Source of the DNA: Nocardia sp. BMG51109
GTDB taxonomy: Bacteria; Actinomycetota; Actinomycetes; Mycobacteriales; Mycobacteriaceae
Reading direction: 5' to 3'
Length of the DNA stretch: 64,000 bases
Assembly: GCF_000526215.1 (NCBI RefSeq)
Contig: NZ_JAFQ01000004.1
Span: 496,001 to 560,000, forward strand
Below the pieces are notes generated by a model. It had not been told where the DNA came from, did not search any database, and saw only the letters and a list, made by a program, of their open reading frames with translations. Below, piece by piece: positions 52,766 through 62,017 of the stretch; position 1 is the first letter of the stretch; each line of letters opens with the position of its first letter. The position numbers and the translations under genes are program-made.

Positions 52766-53398
52766 TCAGGGAATCCGGAAACCCGGGATCACGTGGTCGC
52801 GGGCGAAGCGGCGCAGCGCGGCGTCGTCGTCGAGCGGGATGACCGTCTGCGGCGTCAGCGCCATCGATAGCGAGGTGCGCGCGATCATCTCGGCCACCGG
52901 CCGCGGATCGTACTGCGGCAGTTTACCTTCGGATTGCAGGCGGGTGATGAACTCGGCCAGGTAATCGCGGCCCAGCTCGATCACCGGAGCGCCGTGCACG
53001 GTCAGGTAGGGCAGCACGACCTCCGGCTCGGTCTTCAACAGCCGATCCAGCAACCGGTTGCCGCGCAGCCCGTCCAGGAAGGCCACGAACAGCTCGACGA
53101 TCTGGTCCTCGGCGCTGGCGTCGCGATCGATCTGCCGCTGCACCGCCGCGTCCACCTGATCGATGAACTGGCGCGCCTGCCGCAGGCCGACCGCCTGGAT
53201 GAGGTCGGACTTCCCGGCGAAGCGCCGGTAGAGCGTGGCCAACGAGAGGCCGCCGCGCCGGGCGACCTCGACCATGCTGGTCCGTTTGATGCCGAAGTCG
53301 AGAAATGCCAGCAGCGCGGCGTCCAGCACCTGGGACTGGTTGCGATCCTCGGCGCCTGCCCCACGCACCAGCGGCAGCAATTTCGCCAGTTCGGCCAT
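52766..53398 (-). CDS. TetR/AcrR family regulator
   Basis: 210 residues. HTH at about 27-66 (LLAFLDFGIKRTSMVEVARRGGLSLATLYRRFAGKSDLI). The start is ATG 53398 with AGAGGGG seven bases upstream. It is divergent from the MpaB-type oxygenase gene, its likely target. Ligand unknown. Confidence 0.9.
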   Translation of the reverse strand: MAELAKLLPLVRGAGAEDRNQSQVLDAALLAFLDFGIKRTSMVEVARRGGLSLATLYRRFAGKSDLIQAVGLRQARQFIDQVDAAVQRQIDRDASAEDQIVELFVAFLDGLRGNRLLDRLLKTEPEVVLPYLTVHGAPVIELGRDYLAEFITRLQSEGKLPQYDPRPVAEMIARTSLSMALTPQTVIPLDDDAALRRFARDHVIPGFRIP

Positions 53399-53526
53399 GC
53401 CGGACCCCTCTCGCCGCACTCGACACGATGAAATTGAAATCATCGCATATGGTCAATCAGGGAGGGAAAGTGATTGACAGCACGGTTCACCGATGAGAAG
53501 GTGATAGTAGAAGTTTCTCACGCTTC

Positions 53527-53544
53527 TCGCGTCTCATGACGCGA
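53527..53544. promoter_or_regulatory. Candidate TetR operator upstream of the MpaB-type gene
   Basis: tcgcgtc-tcat-gacgcga: perfect 7-base arms, 26 bases before the ATG at 53571. A further tgagaa...ttctca pair lies just upstream. Confidence 0.5.
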
Positions 53545-53570
53545 ACCGAGATCGAGGAGCCGATTCGACG

Positions 53571-54440
53571 ATGACCGCCGCCGCCCCACGGGTGTCCGAC
53601 CAGGGCCAGCCCTTTCCGGAATCGACCCTGACCCCCGCCGACGTCCGCCGGCACATGGACGGGGTCGCCGCCTTTCTCGGCGGCGCCGCGAATGTCATCA
53701 TGCAGCTCAGCCACCCGCCGGTCGGCTACGGCGTGCTGGAGAGCACCGTCGACAGCGGCAAGGTGACCCTGCACCCGCTCAAGCGGCTGCGCACCACCCT
53801 GACCTACCTGGCCGTCGCCTGGATGGGCACCGAGGAGGACCGCCGGGTCTATCGGGAGGCCGTGAACGGCTCGCACCGGCCGGTTCGCTCCGGCCCGGAT
53901 TCGCCGGTCGAGTACAACGCGTTCGATCCGAAGTTGCAGTTGTGGGTGGCGGCCTGCCTGTACTGGGGCGTCGACGACCTCTACACGCGCATGCGCGGAC
54001 CGATGGAATCCGAACTGGCCGAGGAGTTCTACCGCTACAGCGCCCGGCTCGGCACCACGCTGCAGATGAAGCCGGAGATGTGGCCGGCGGACCGGGCGGC
54101 CTTCTTCCGGTACTGGGAGGAGAACCTCGCCCAGCGCACCATCGACGAGCCCGTGCGCCGGTACTTCAACGACCTGATCGACCTGAAGATGACGCCGCGC
54201 CCGGTACGGCTGGTGTTCGGGCGGTTCCACCGGTTCACCGTCACCGCGCTGCTGCCCCAGCACCTGCGCGACCAGATGGGCATGACCTGGACCGACCGCG
54301 ACGAGCGCCGGTTCACCACCCTGCTGCGGGCGATCTCCACGGTGTGGACCCGGCTGCCACCGGTGATCCGGGCGGCGCCGCTCAACACCTATCTGGCCGA
54401 TATGCGGCTGCGGCGCCGGCTGGGCCTGAACCTGGTGTAG
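53571..54440 (+). CDS. MpaB/latex-clearing-protein-like oxygenase (DUF2236)
   Basis: 289 residues, all-helical. VRRHMDGVAAFLGGAANVIMQLSHPPVGYGVLEST and LRTTLTYLAVAWMGTEEDR are the family's N-terminal signature; YNAFDPKLQLWVAACLYW contains the Asp typical of DUF2236. Relatives include Lcp rubber oxygenase, which binds haem b through His, and fungal MpaB. Substrate unknown. The divergent TetR suggests induction by a hydrophobic compound. Confidence 0.88.
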   Translation: MTAAAPRVSDQGQPFPESTLTPADVRRHMDGVAAFLGGAANVIMQLSHPPVGYGVLESTVDSGKVTLHPLKRLRTTLTYLAVAWMGTEEDRRVYREAVNGSHRPVRSGPDSPVEYNAFDPKLQLWVAACLYWGVDDLYTRMRGPMESELAEEFYRYSARLGTTLQMKPEMWPADRAAFFRYWEENLAQRTIDEPVRRYFNDLIDLKMTPRPVRLVFGRFHRFTVTALLPQHLRDQMGMTWTDRDERRFTTLLRAISTVWTRLPPVIRAAPLNTYLADMRLRRRLGLNLV

Positions 54441-54488
54441 GAGCGGGCGAGGTCGGGGACCGCCGGCACGCCCCTTACCATCCGTAAA

Positions 54489-54950
54489 GTGACCGACCCG
54501 ACGATCCAGCTGCGCCCCTGTGCGGGACCCGCCGAATTCCCGAGGTTGGTGGAGATCTGGCACAGCGCGGTCGCGGCCACCCACCACTTCCTCGCACCGG
54601 CCGACTTCGCGGATATCGAAAACCACCTGGCCGGTGATTACTTTCCCGAGGTCGACCTGACGGTGGCCACCGTCGACGGCGGGATCGTCGGTTTCTCCGG
54701 ACTCGCCTCCGGGCAGCTGGAGATGCTGTTCATCGAGGACGGCCACCGCGGCCGCGGCGTCGGCTCGGCCCTGCTGCACGCCGCCCTGGACCGCTATCCG
54801 TCGCTCACCGTCGACGTCAACGAGCAGAATTCACAGGCGCTCGGCTTCTATCGGCGGCACGGCTTCGTGATCACGGGCCGCTCCGACACCGACTCGGAGG
54901 GCCGCCCGTACCCGCTGGTCCATCTGGTCTTCACCGTCCCCGGCGACTGA
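54489..54950 (+). CDS. GNAT-family N-acetyltransferase (YjaB-like)
   Basis: 153 residues. LVEIWHSAVAATHHFLAPADF is the N-terminal pattern of YjaB-like acetyltransferases; EMLFIEDGHRGRGVGSALLHAAL holds the acetyl-CoA motif (Q/RxxGxG/A as RGRGVG); FYRRHGFVITGRSDTDSEG follows. GTG 54489 with TACCAT 7 bases before it. Substrate unknown. Confidence 0.87.
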   Translation: MTDPTIQLRPCAGPAEFPRLVEIWHSAVAATHHFLAPADFADIENHLAGDYFPEVDLTVATVDGGIVGFSGLASGQLEMLFIEDGHRGRGVGSALLHAALDRYPSLTVDVNEQNSQALGFYRRHGFVITGRSDTDSEGRPYPLVHLVFTVPGD

Positions 54951-54954
54951 GCGG

Positions 54955-56058
54955 TCAGGCCAGCCGGCGCGCGGCCGCGGCGATGCGCTCGTCGGTGGCC
55001 GTGAGGGCGACGCGGACGTGTTCGGCGCCGGTGGGGCCGTAGAAATCGCCGGGAGCCGCGAGGATGCCGCGCTCGGCCAGCCAGTCCAGCGTGGTGCGGC
55101 AGGGCTCGCCGCGGGTGGCCCACAGGTACAGCCCGGCCTGCGAGTGGTCGATCCGGAAACCCGCTTGCCGCAATGCCTCTCGCAGCACCTCGCGGCGGGC
55201 TCGGTAGCGTTCGCGCTGGCGGGCCTCGTGGGCGTCGTCGCCGAGCGCCGCGGTCATGGCGGCCTGCACCGGGAACGGCACGATCATCCCGGCGTGCTTG
55301 CGCACCGCCAGCAGCTCCCCGACCAGCGCCGGGTCACCGGTCACGAATCCGGCGCGGTAACTGGCCAGATTCGACGTCTTGGACAGCGAGTGGATCGCCA
55401 GCAGGCCGGTGTGGTCGCCGTCGCAGACTTCGGGATCGAGGATCGATACGGCACGCTCGTCCCAGGCCAGGCCCAGATAGCACTCGTCGGAGGCGACGAT
55501 CGCGTCGCGCTCGCGGGCGAATGCCACCACCTTGCGCAGATGGTCGGCGCCCAGCACGCGGCCGGTCGGATTCGACGGCGAGTTCAGATAGATCAGCGCC
55601 GGCGACTGCGGGCCCAGCTGCGTCAGCCCGTCGGCGCGCGCGATCCGGGTACCGGCCAGCAGCGCGCCCACCTCGTAAGTCGGATACGCCACCTCGGGGA
55701 TCACGACCAGATCGGCCGCGCCCAGGCCGAGCAACCGCGGCAGGCCCGCGATCAGCTCCTTCGTGCCGATCGCGGGCAGGACCGCCGCCGGATCGACGCC
55801 GGTGATCGCGAACCGCCGTTTCAGCGCGTCCACCGCGGCCGCGCGCAGCTGCGGCGTGCCGTGCGTGGCCGGGTAGCCGGGAACCTCCGCCACGGAGGCG
55901 AGCGCGGCACGGATCAGCGGATCGACCGGATCGACCGGTGTGCCCACCGAGAGATCGACGAGGCCGCCGGGATGGGCCGCCGCCCGCGCCTTCGCGGAAG
56001 CGATGGTGTCCCAGGGGAAATCGGGAAGCCCCGCGCTGACCGGTGTGCGTTCGGACAC
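54955..56058 (-). CDS. dapC: Succinyldiaminopimelate transaminase-type aminotransferase
   Basis: PLP class I aminotransferase of 367 residues. PLP lysine in HSLSKTSNLASYRAGF, Asn in NSPSNPTGRV and phosphate/carboxylate-binding Arg near the C-terminus. It sits beside fdxC, 6 bp downstream, as the mycobacterial Rv1178 does; that gene is related to DapC (Rv0858c), so the exact substrate is uncertain, but dapD and dapE in the window support the assignment. Confidence 0.85.
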   Translation of the reverse strand: MSERTPVSAGLPDFPWDTIASAKARAAAHPGGLVDLSVGTPVDPVDPLIRAALASVAEVPGYPATHGTPQLRAAAVDALKRRFAITGVDPAAVLPAIGTKELIAGLPRLLGLGAADLVVIPEVAYPTYEVGALLAGTRIARADGLTQLGPQSPALIYLNSPSNPTGRVLGADHLRKVVAFARERDAIVASDECYLGLAWDERAVSILDPEVCDGDHTGLLAIHSLSKTSNLASYRAGFVTGDPALVGELLAVRKHAGMIVPFPVQAAMTAALGDDAHEARQRERYRARREVLREALRQAGFRIDHSQAGLYLWATRGEPCRTTLDWLAERGILAAPGDFYGPTGAEHVRVALTATDERIAAAARRLA

Positions 56059-56064
56059 TGCGGG

Positions 56065-56388
56065 TTACTCGTCCGCCATCGGCGGGAGTTCCTTGATGAA
56101 CGACGGATCGTGGTCGACCTTGCCGACCTTGGTGGCGCCGCCGGGCGACCCCAGCTCGTCGAAGAAATCGACATTGGCGTTGATGTACCCGCTCCACTGG
56201 TCCGGGGTGTCGTCCTCGTAGAAGATCGCCTCCACCGGGCACACCGGCTCACATGCACCACAGTCCACGCACTCGTCCGGATGGATGTACAGCATGCGGC
56301 TGCCCTCGTAGATGCAGTCAACGGGGCATTCCTCGATGCACGCCTTGTCCTTCACGTCAACGCACGGTTCAGCGATGATGTACGGCAC
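56065..56388 (-). CDS. fdxC: Seven-iron ferredoxin FdxC
   Basis: Electron carrier of 107 residues, the same length as recalled for Rv1177. CVDVKDKACIEECPVDC binds the [3Fe-4S] cluster and CVDCGACEPVCPVEAI the [4Fe-4S] cluster. The C-terminal tail is acidic. GTG 56388 with AGGAGA eight bases upstream sets the start; the longer frame is unsupported. Probably transcribed with the dapC-type gene. Confidence 0.95.
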   Translation of the reverse strand: MPYIIAEPCVDVKDKACIEECPVDCIYEGSRMLYIHPDECVDCGACEPVCPVEAIFYEDDTPDQWSGYINANVDFFDELGSPGGATKVGKVDHDPSFIKELPPMADE

Positions 56389-56536
56389 TGCCGCTCTCCT
56401 AGTCTGTCCTTGCCTGCGGGGATACTTCCGCCCGCGCAACAGTATCCCGGCGTCATTACATTACTACTGGTCAGCCTTGCCTAACTTCACCGCGCCTCGC
56501 GGCGCACCGAGAACGACGCACCCCTGGTCGCAGCGC

Positions 56537-57010
56537 TCACGAATCCTGTTCGGCCGAATCGGTTTCCGCCGTCGTTACCAACGCCCGCAGCAGCTCGCGC
56601 AATTCCCGCTGCTGGCGAGCGGTCAACGAGGTCAACGGTGATCCCGTTCCCAGTCCGGCAAGTACGGCCGCCCTGCTGTCACGCCCGGCGGGAGTGAGTT
56701 CGATCCGCTTGGCGCGCCGATCGGTGGGATGCGGCCGGCGCTCGACCAGACCTTGCGCCTCGAGCCTATCGAGAACAAAGGTCGCATTCGAGGGCTCACA
56801 CGACATCCGCGCCGCCAACTCGCGCGCGGTGATCGGCTCCGACAGTTCACGCAGGGCGATGACCTGCGACGGGGTCAGGCCCAGCCGTTCGGAGACATGT
56901 CTCACGTGTACATCCAGCCGACGGGTGAACGAGTGCACGAGCCGGCACACGTCGCGATCGATCTCGGTGTCCACGGGTGCGCTCGACGCTGTATCCGGCC
57001 GGCGGGTCAT
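56537..57010 (-). CDS. MarR-family regulator
   Basis: 157 residues. Winged helix with LGLTPSQVIALRELSEPITARELAARMSCEPSNATFVLDRLEAQGLVERRPHPTDRRAKRIELT, a complete MarR signature including the DxR wing. TAGACT lies 6 bases before the ATG. It is divergent from an MFS transporter and probably represses both from the palindrome at 57052-57070. Confidence 0.92.
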   Translation of the reverse strand: MTRRPDTASSAPVDTEIDRDVCRLVHSFTRRLDVHVRHVSERLGLTPSQVIALRELSEPITARELAARMSCEPSNATFVLDRLEAQGLVERRPHPTDRRAKRIELTPAGRDSRAAVLAGLGTGSPLTSLTARQQRELRELLRALVTTAETDSAEQDS

Positions 57011-57016
57011 GGTCCG

Positions 57017-57022
57017 AGTCTA
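57017..57022 (-). promoter_or_regulatory. -10 element (TAGACT) for the marR gene
   Basis: Minus strand, 6 bases before ATG 57010; leaderless start inferred. Confidence 0.5.
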
Positions 57023-57051
57023 GCCATGATGGTTCGAGCTGTGATAGTTCT

Positions 57052-57070
57052 AGTTCGAATCATTCGAACT
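57052..57070. promoter_or_regulatory. MarR operator candidate
   Basis: agttcgaa-tca-ttcgaact: perfect 8-base arms. It lies 19 bases before the MFS start and 41 bases before the marR start. A partial ggttcgagct half-site lies at 57031. Confidence 0.65.
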
Positions 57071-57089
57071 GTAACTAATTGGAGTGGCC

Positions 57090-58244
57090 GTGCGACTTCC
57101 CCTGCTGTCCCTGATGCTGGTCGTATTCGGGCTCACCACCGGCGAATTCGCGATCGCCGGAATCCTGCCGGAGGTGGCGGGCGATCTCGCGGTGCCGGTC
57201 TCGTCGGCGGGACTGCTGGTCACCGCGTATGCCCTGGGCATGATCGTCGGCGGCCCGGTGCTGACCGTGCTGACCGCCCGGATCCCGCGCCGGCGCCTGG
57301 TCGTCGGCCTGGTCGGATTCGCCGTTCTCGCGAATCTCGGCTCGGCCCTGGCGCCCTCGTACCCGGTGCTGCTCGCCACCCGGTTCGCGGCCGGGCTGAT
57401 CGTCGCCACCTTCTTCGCGGTGGCGATCGCGACGGCGGTGCGGCTGGCGCCCGAGGGCAAGGCGGCCTCGGCGATCGCACAGGTGGCGCTCGGCATGAAC
57501 CTCGGCATCGTGCTCGGCACCCCGATCGGTTCGCTGGTCGGGCAGCACCTGGGCTGGCGGGTCACCTTCGCCGTGGTCGCGGGCTGCGCCGCGCTGGGGC
57601 TGCTGATGGTGCTCCGGTTCGTCACCGAACTTCCCTCGGCCGCAACCGGTTCGACATTCGGCGAGCTGCGCGTGCTGGCGGATCGGGAGCTACTGCTGGC
57701 GATCGCGCTGACCGCCCTGGGCAGCCTCGGCGTGGTCGGGGTGTTCACCTACATCGCACCACTACTGACCGAGATCACCGGATTCGGCGCGACGACCGTG
57801 CCCGCGCTGCTGCTGGTCTACGGCGCGGGCGCGGTGGCGGGCAACCACCTGGGCGGATGGCTGGCGGACCGGGCGCTCCTCCCCGCGCTGATCGGCCTGC
57901 TCACCGCGCTGACCGCGACGCTGGCGTTGTTCTGGGCCGCTGCCGAAATTCCCCCGGCGACAGCGGTTCTCGTCTTCGTCCTGGGCGCGCTGGCCTTCGC
58001 CGTCATCCCCGGCATGCAGGCCCGGGTGATCGGCGCCGCCGCCTCCGCCCCCACCCTGGCCATCGCGATCAACGCCGCCGGCTACCAGGTGGCCGCCGCC
58101 GTCGCCGGCCGCCTCGGCGGCTGGACCCTCACCGACGGCCCGGGCCTGCGCTCCCTCCCTCTGATAGCCGCCGCCCTCACCGCCACCGGCGTAGCCCTGG
58201 CCGCCTACCTGCTCCGCCGCGACCGACAACCGGTCGCCGCCTGA
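57090..58244 (+). CDS. MFS transporter, DHA1-like drug efflux family
   Basis: 384 residues with twelve predicted helices. LTTGEFAIAGILPEVAGDL in helix 1, GMIVGGPVLTVLTARIPRRRLVVGLV (motif A between helices 2 and 3) and GTPIGSLVGQHLGWRVTF (motif C) fit the DHA1 arabinose-efflux/chloramphenicol subfamily. GTG 57090 is preferred: GGAG is 5-6 bases upstream, whereas it overlaps the alternative GTG 57084. Divergent MarR is the likely regulator. Confidence 0.9.
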   Translation: MRLPLLSLMLVVFGLTTGEFAIAGILPEVAGDLAVPVSSAGLLVTAYALGMIVGGPVLTVLTARIPRRRLVVGLVGFAVLANLGSALAPSYPVLLATRFAAGLIVATFFAVAIATAVRLAPEGKAASAIAQVALGMNLGIVLGTPIGSLVGQHLGWRVTFAVVAGCAALGLLMVLRFVTELPSAATGSTFGELRVLADRELLLAIALTALGSLGVVGVFTYIAPLLTEITGFGATTVPALLLVYGAGAVAGNHLGGWLADRALLPALIGLLTALTATLALFWAAAEIPPATAVLVFVLGALAFAVIPGMQARVIGAAASAPTLAIAINAAGYQVAAAVAGRLGGWTLTDGPGLRSLPLIAAALTATGVALAAYLLRRDRQPVAA

Positions 58245-58300
58245 CCGGAGCACGAGGCCGTTCGGCTAGGACGGCCGGGCGGCCTCGTTCCTGGTCCGGT

Positions 58301-61039
58301 TCACCCGACCGGCAGCGTCAGTGCCGGGGTCGGGTGGGAGGGGGTCTGGTAGAGGGTGGTGCGTTCGCGGGCCGGGCGGCCGATGCCGGAGGCTATTTCG
58401 GTCAGTTCCGCAACGGTTTTCGCCGAACCGTGTTCCGAGCCGGCCATCCGGGAGATGGTCTCCTCCATCAGGGTGCCGCCCAGGTCGTTGGCGCCGCCGT
58501 CGAGCATCACCCGGGTTCCGGTGGTACCGAGCTTCACCCAGCTGGTCTGGATGTTGGGGATGCGGCCGTGCAGCATGATGCGCGCCAGGGCGTGGGCGGC
58601 CCGGTTGTCCCGGATCGTCGGGCCCGGGCGGGACGCGCCCGCCAGGTACAGCGGGGCGCTCCGGTGCACGAACGGCAGCAGCACGAATTCGGTGAAACCG
58701 CCTGTCTCGTCCTGGATTCCGCGAATCACCCGCAGATGCCCGACCCAGTGTTTCGGATGGTCGACGTGGCCGTACATCATCGTCGAACTGGAGCGGATGC
58801 CGAGCTTGTGCGCGGTGGTGACCACGTCGATCCAGGCCGAGGCGGGCAGCTTGCCCTTGGTGAGCACCCAGCGCACCTCGTCGTCCAGGATCTCCGCGGC
58901 CGTGCCCGGAATCGTGTCCAGCCCAGCGTCTTTCAGTGCCGACAGCCAATCGTGGATGCTCTGGCCGCTGCGCGAGACGCCGTTGGCGATCTCCATCGGG
59001 CTGAACGCGTGCACATGGATCGACGGCACCCGCTTCTTCACCGCCCGCACCAGATCCGCGTAGCCGGTCACCGGCAGGTCCGGATCGATGCCGCCCTGCA
59101 TGCAGACCTCGGTGGCGCCCTCGACGTGGGCCTCCCAGGCCCGGTCGGCGACCTCCTCGGTGGACAGCGAGAACGCGTCGGCGTCGCCCTTGCGCTGGGC
59201 GAACGCGCAGAAACGGCAACCCGTGTAGCAGATGTTGGTGAAGTTGATGTTGCGGTTGACCACGTAGGTGACGTCGTCGCCGACGGTGTCGCGGCGCAGC
59301 TGATCGGCCAGCGCGGTGACCGCGTCCAACTCGGCGCCGTCGGCGGTGGCCAGGGCCAGGTACTGGTCGTCGGTCAGACCGCCCGGATCACGCTCGGCCG
59401 CGCGCAGCGCCGCCAGCACGTCGGCATCGAACCGCTCCGGCGCCGCGGCCGACAACTCCCGGACCTGCTCGCGAATGGTGTCCCAATCACCGAACGCGCC
59501 CGCGATGTCGCCTTCGAAACCGTGTCCGCTGGGGCCCTCCGTGGTTACGCGCGCCGCCTCCTCCGAGCCCCGACCGCCCGGGCCGTGTCCATTGGGGCCT
59601 GAGCGGGGGCCCTCCGTGGTTACGCGCGCTGCCTCCTCCGAGCCCTGACCGCCCAGGCCCGAGTCGCTGCGGGACTCCGTATTTCGCCCCTCGGTGTCGA
59701 TCGCGGTGTGCAGGTCGACGCGCCCGGTGGACTCCCACGACTCGTCCGGTTCCTGCCAGGGCAGGCCCTGCGGGATCGCGTCCGGATTCGCCAGGCCGGT
59801 GCGGAGATCCGACAGCGCCGCGACATGGGCGCCGATGCGCGGATCCATCCAGGGGCTACCGGCCCGCACGTAGCGCGGATGGGCCGAGGTGCGCTCGGCC
59901 AGCCGGTACCCGGCCGCCGCGGTGATCTCGGCCAGGGTGTCCAGATTCGGCCACGGCCGTTCGGGATTCACGTGGTCGGGGGTCACCGGCGAGACGCCGC
60001 CCCAGTCGTCGATGCCGGCATCGATCAGCGCGTGACATTCCTGCTGCGACACCAGGTTCGGCGGCGCCTGCACGGAGACGTCCGGCGGCAGCACCAACCG
60101 CGACACCGCGACGGCGGCGAGGAATTCCTCGATGTCGGCGTCGGGGATGTTGCGCATCGCCGTATCGTCCTTGGCCCGGAAGTTCTGCACGATCACTTCC
60201 TGGACGTGCCCGAATGCCTTGTGCTGCTGCCGAATCGCCATGATGGCGTCGGCGCGCTCGCGCAGCGTCTCGCCGATGCCCACCAGAATGCCGGTGGTGA
60301 ACGGCACCGACAGCCGGCCGGCATCGGTGATGGCGCGCAGCCGCAGCGCCGGATCCTTGTCGGGGCTGCCGTGGTGGCAGGCGCCCTTGTCGGTGAACAG
60401 CCGGGTGGCCGTGGTCTCCAGCATCAGGCCCATGGACTGGCTGACCGGCTTGAGGCGGGCGACCTCCTCCCACGACATGACGCCCGGATTGACGTGCGGC
60501 AGCAGCCCGGTCTCCTCGAGCACCATGATCGAGACGGCCCGCAGGTAGTCGATGGTGGAGTCGTAGCCGTGCTCGTCGAGCCACCGGGCGGCCTCGGGCC
60601 AGCGGTCCTCGGGCCGGTCACCCAGGGTGAACAGCGCCTCCTTGCAGCCCAGCGCCGCGCCGCGACGGGCGATGTCGACCACCTCGTCCGGCTCCAGATA
60701 CATGCCCTTGCCCTCGGCGCGCAGCTTGCCCGGCACCGTGACGAAGGTGCAGTAGTGGCAGCGGTCGCGGCACAGCCGGGTCAGCGGGATGAAGACGTTC
60801 TTGGAATACGTGATGGTCTTCGACCGGCCCGCCGATTCCCCGGCGACGTCGCGCACCCGGGCGGCGCTGCGGCTCAGCTCCACCAGGTCGTCGCCGCGGG
60901 CGTGCAGCAGCACGGTGGCCTCGTCGGTGTTCAGTGCCACTCCGTCGCGGGCCCGGCGCAGCGCCCGGCGCATCGCCGAGGCGGTCGGGGGTGCGGGCGG
61001 GATGCCAGGGGTCGGTAGCTCCGTCACGCCCTCGATCAT
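58301..61039 (-). CDS. fbiC: FO synthase (FbiC, fused CofG-CofH) with in-frame repeat insert
   Basis: Radical-SAM enzyme making FO, the deazaflavin core of coenzyme F420, from a pyrimidine precursor and tyrosine. 912 residues against about 856 in M. tuberculosis. The N-terminal CofG half has CRDRCHYC, the C-terminal CofH half has CYTGCRFC, both intact CxxxCxxC clusters. The linker between the halves (about residues 447-507) contains two 25-residue repeats ([12 protein letters not shown] type) encoded by 75-bp units also found in the PH-domain gene at 62-64 kb. The extra length is explained by that insert. Confidence 0.95.
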   Translation of the reverse strand: MIEGVTELPTPGIPPAPPTASAMRRALRRARDGVALNTDEATVLLHARGDDLVELSRSAARVRDVAGESAGRSKTITYSKNVFIPLTRLCRDRCHYCTFVTVPGKLRAEGKGMYLEPDEVVDIARRGAALGCKEALFTLGDRPEDRWPEAARWLDEHGYDSTIDYLRAVSIMVLEETGLLPHVNPGVMSWEEVARLKPVSQSMGLMLETTATRLFTDKGACHHGSPDKDPALRLRAITDAGRLSVPFTTGILVGIGETLRERADAIMAIRQQHKAFGHVQEVIVQNFRAKDDTAMRNIPDADIEEFLAAVAVSRLVLPPDVSVQAPPNLVSQQECHALIDAGIDDWGGVSPVTPDHVNPERPWPNLDTLAEITAAAGYRLAERTSAHPRYVRAGSPWMDPRIGAHVAALSDLRTGLANPDAIPQGLPWQEPDESWESTGRVDLHTAIDTEGRNTESRSDSGLGGQGSEEAARVTTEGPRSGPNGHGPGGRGSEEAARVTTEGPSGHGFEGDIAGAFGDWDTIREQVRELSAAAPERFDADVLAALRAAERDPGGLTDDQYLALATADGAELDAVTALADQLRRDTVGDDVTYVVNRNINFTNICYTGCRFCAFAQRKGDADAFSLSTEEVADRAWEAHVEGATEVCMQGGIDPDLPVTGYADLVRAVKKRVPSIHVHAFSPMEIANGVSRSGQSIHDWLSALKDAGLDTIPGTAAEILDDEVRWVLTKGKLPASAWIDVVTTAHKLGIRSSSTMMYGHVDHPKHWVGHLRVIRGIQDETGGFTEFVLLPFVHRSAPLYLAGASRPGPTIRDNRAAHALARIMLHGRIPNIQTSWVKLGTTGTRVMLDGGANDLGGTLMEETISRMAGSEHGSAKTVAELTEIASGIGRPARERTTLYQTPSHPTPALTLPVG
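59515..59700. repeat. 75-bp in-frame repeat element, copy in fbiC
   Basis: Two units with period 75 (gtggttacgcgcg at 59541 and 59616) plus a leader containing cgaaatacggagtcccgc read on the minus strand. The coded peptide [12 protein letters not shown] is shared exactly with the copy at 63.2 kb. Confidence 0.9.
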
Positions 61040-61411
61040 GCGTCAACCATCCGAGTGTTCTCCCTCCGGTGCCTGTGACGTGAGACAACCCGGCGCTCCC
61101 TTGGGCTATTCCGGCCTATTCCGGCCTATTCCGGCTTTCCCGGATTCGCGCCCGGAGGAGCGCCGCCCGGAATGATCCTCCGTCCCGAACACGCCGTTAC
61201 GCCCGGGGGCGGTACCCGGGGCATGTCCGGTGCGGGCATTTCTCCGGTGTTCTCTCGGAAGACGGCGCACCGGAACGGATTCCGAGCGGCCACCGGCCCG
61301 CCGGACGTTGCCGCGGTTCCCGTCAGGGCGAATCGGCGACCGGGTTCCGATGCGATCACCGGCGAGCGCACGGCCCGGCGGAAGTACCGGCATCCGTGCA
61401 ACGATGACTGC
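61040..61411. other. Intergenic region with a short tandem repeat
   Basis: About 370 bp between divergent genes. 61097-61128 is ctattccgg-type repeats of 10 bp (three copies), then gccc-rich sequence. No gene is supported; the frame upstream of ATG 61412 has no homology. Confidence 0.5.
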
Positions 61412-61981
61412 ATGGCGCAACCCAGCGATCGGCTCGCGGCCGGAGGCACGATGCCCGAACGCACCGTCACGCCCGGGCGCACGGTCACGCCCGAACGCAC
61501 GGTCATGGCCGAGCCGGCCTGGCGGCCGAGTCCCCGCGCCCGCATGCTCTGGGCGATCGGACCGGCGGTCGGCTGGGCGGTCGTGCTGGTCGCCGAGCTG
61601 ATCTGGATCGCCGCCGACGGCGACCACCGGGCCGCACAGGCCACGGCGGTGGTCGCCACGCTGGTGGTGGCGGCACTCAGCGTGATCGTCGTTCCGCTGT
61701 GGCGGTACGCGGTACATCGGTGGGAGGTGACCGACGAGGCGGTGTACACGCGCACCGGGTGGATCACGCAGGAGAGCCGGGTCGCGCCCATCACCCGCGT
61801 ACAGACCGTCGATACCCAGCGCGGGCCGCTGGAGCGCCTACTGGGCCTGGCCACCGTCACCGTCACCACCGCGTCGTCGGCCGGTGCGGTACGGATCAGC
61901 GCGCTGGATCGTCCCGTCGCCGAGCAGACGGTCGCCCGCCTGACCGAGGTCGCCGCCCGGCATCGAGGAGACGCGACGTGA
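61412..61981 (+). CDS. PH-domain (bPH2, YdbS-like) membrane protein
   Basis: 189 residues. A polar start with TVTP repeats (RTVTPGRTVTPERTV) is followed by two helices (MLWAIGPAVGWAVVLVAELIWIA and AVVATLVVAALSVIVVPLW), then a bPH2 domain WEVTDEAVYTRTGWITQESRVAPITRVQTVDTQRGPLERLLGLATV. The start is set at ATG 61412; upstream codons do not look coding. A partner gene of the YdbT type follows 36 bp later. Role unknown, probably membrane homeostasis. Confidence 0.88.
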   Translation: MAQPSDRLAAGGTMPERTVTPGRTVTPERTVMAEPAWRPSPRARMLWAIGPAVGWAVVLVAELIWIAADGDHRAAQATAVVATLVVAALSVIVVPLWRYAVHRWEVTDEAVYTRTGWITQESRVAPITRVQTVDTQRGPLERLLGLATVTVTTASSAGAVRISALDRPVAEQTVARLTEVAARHRGDAT

Positions 61982-62017
61982 GCAGCCCATCACCCATCAC
62001 GGCGGCGAGGCGGCCTC

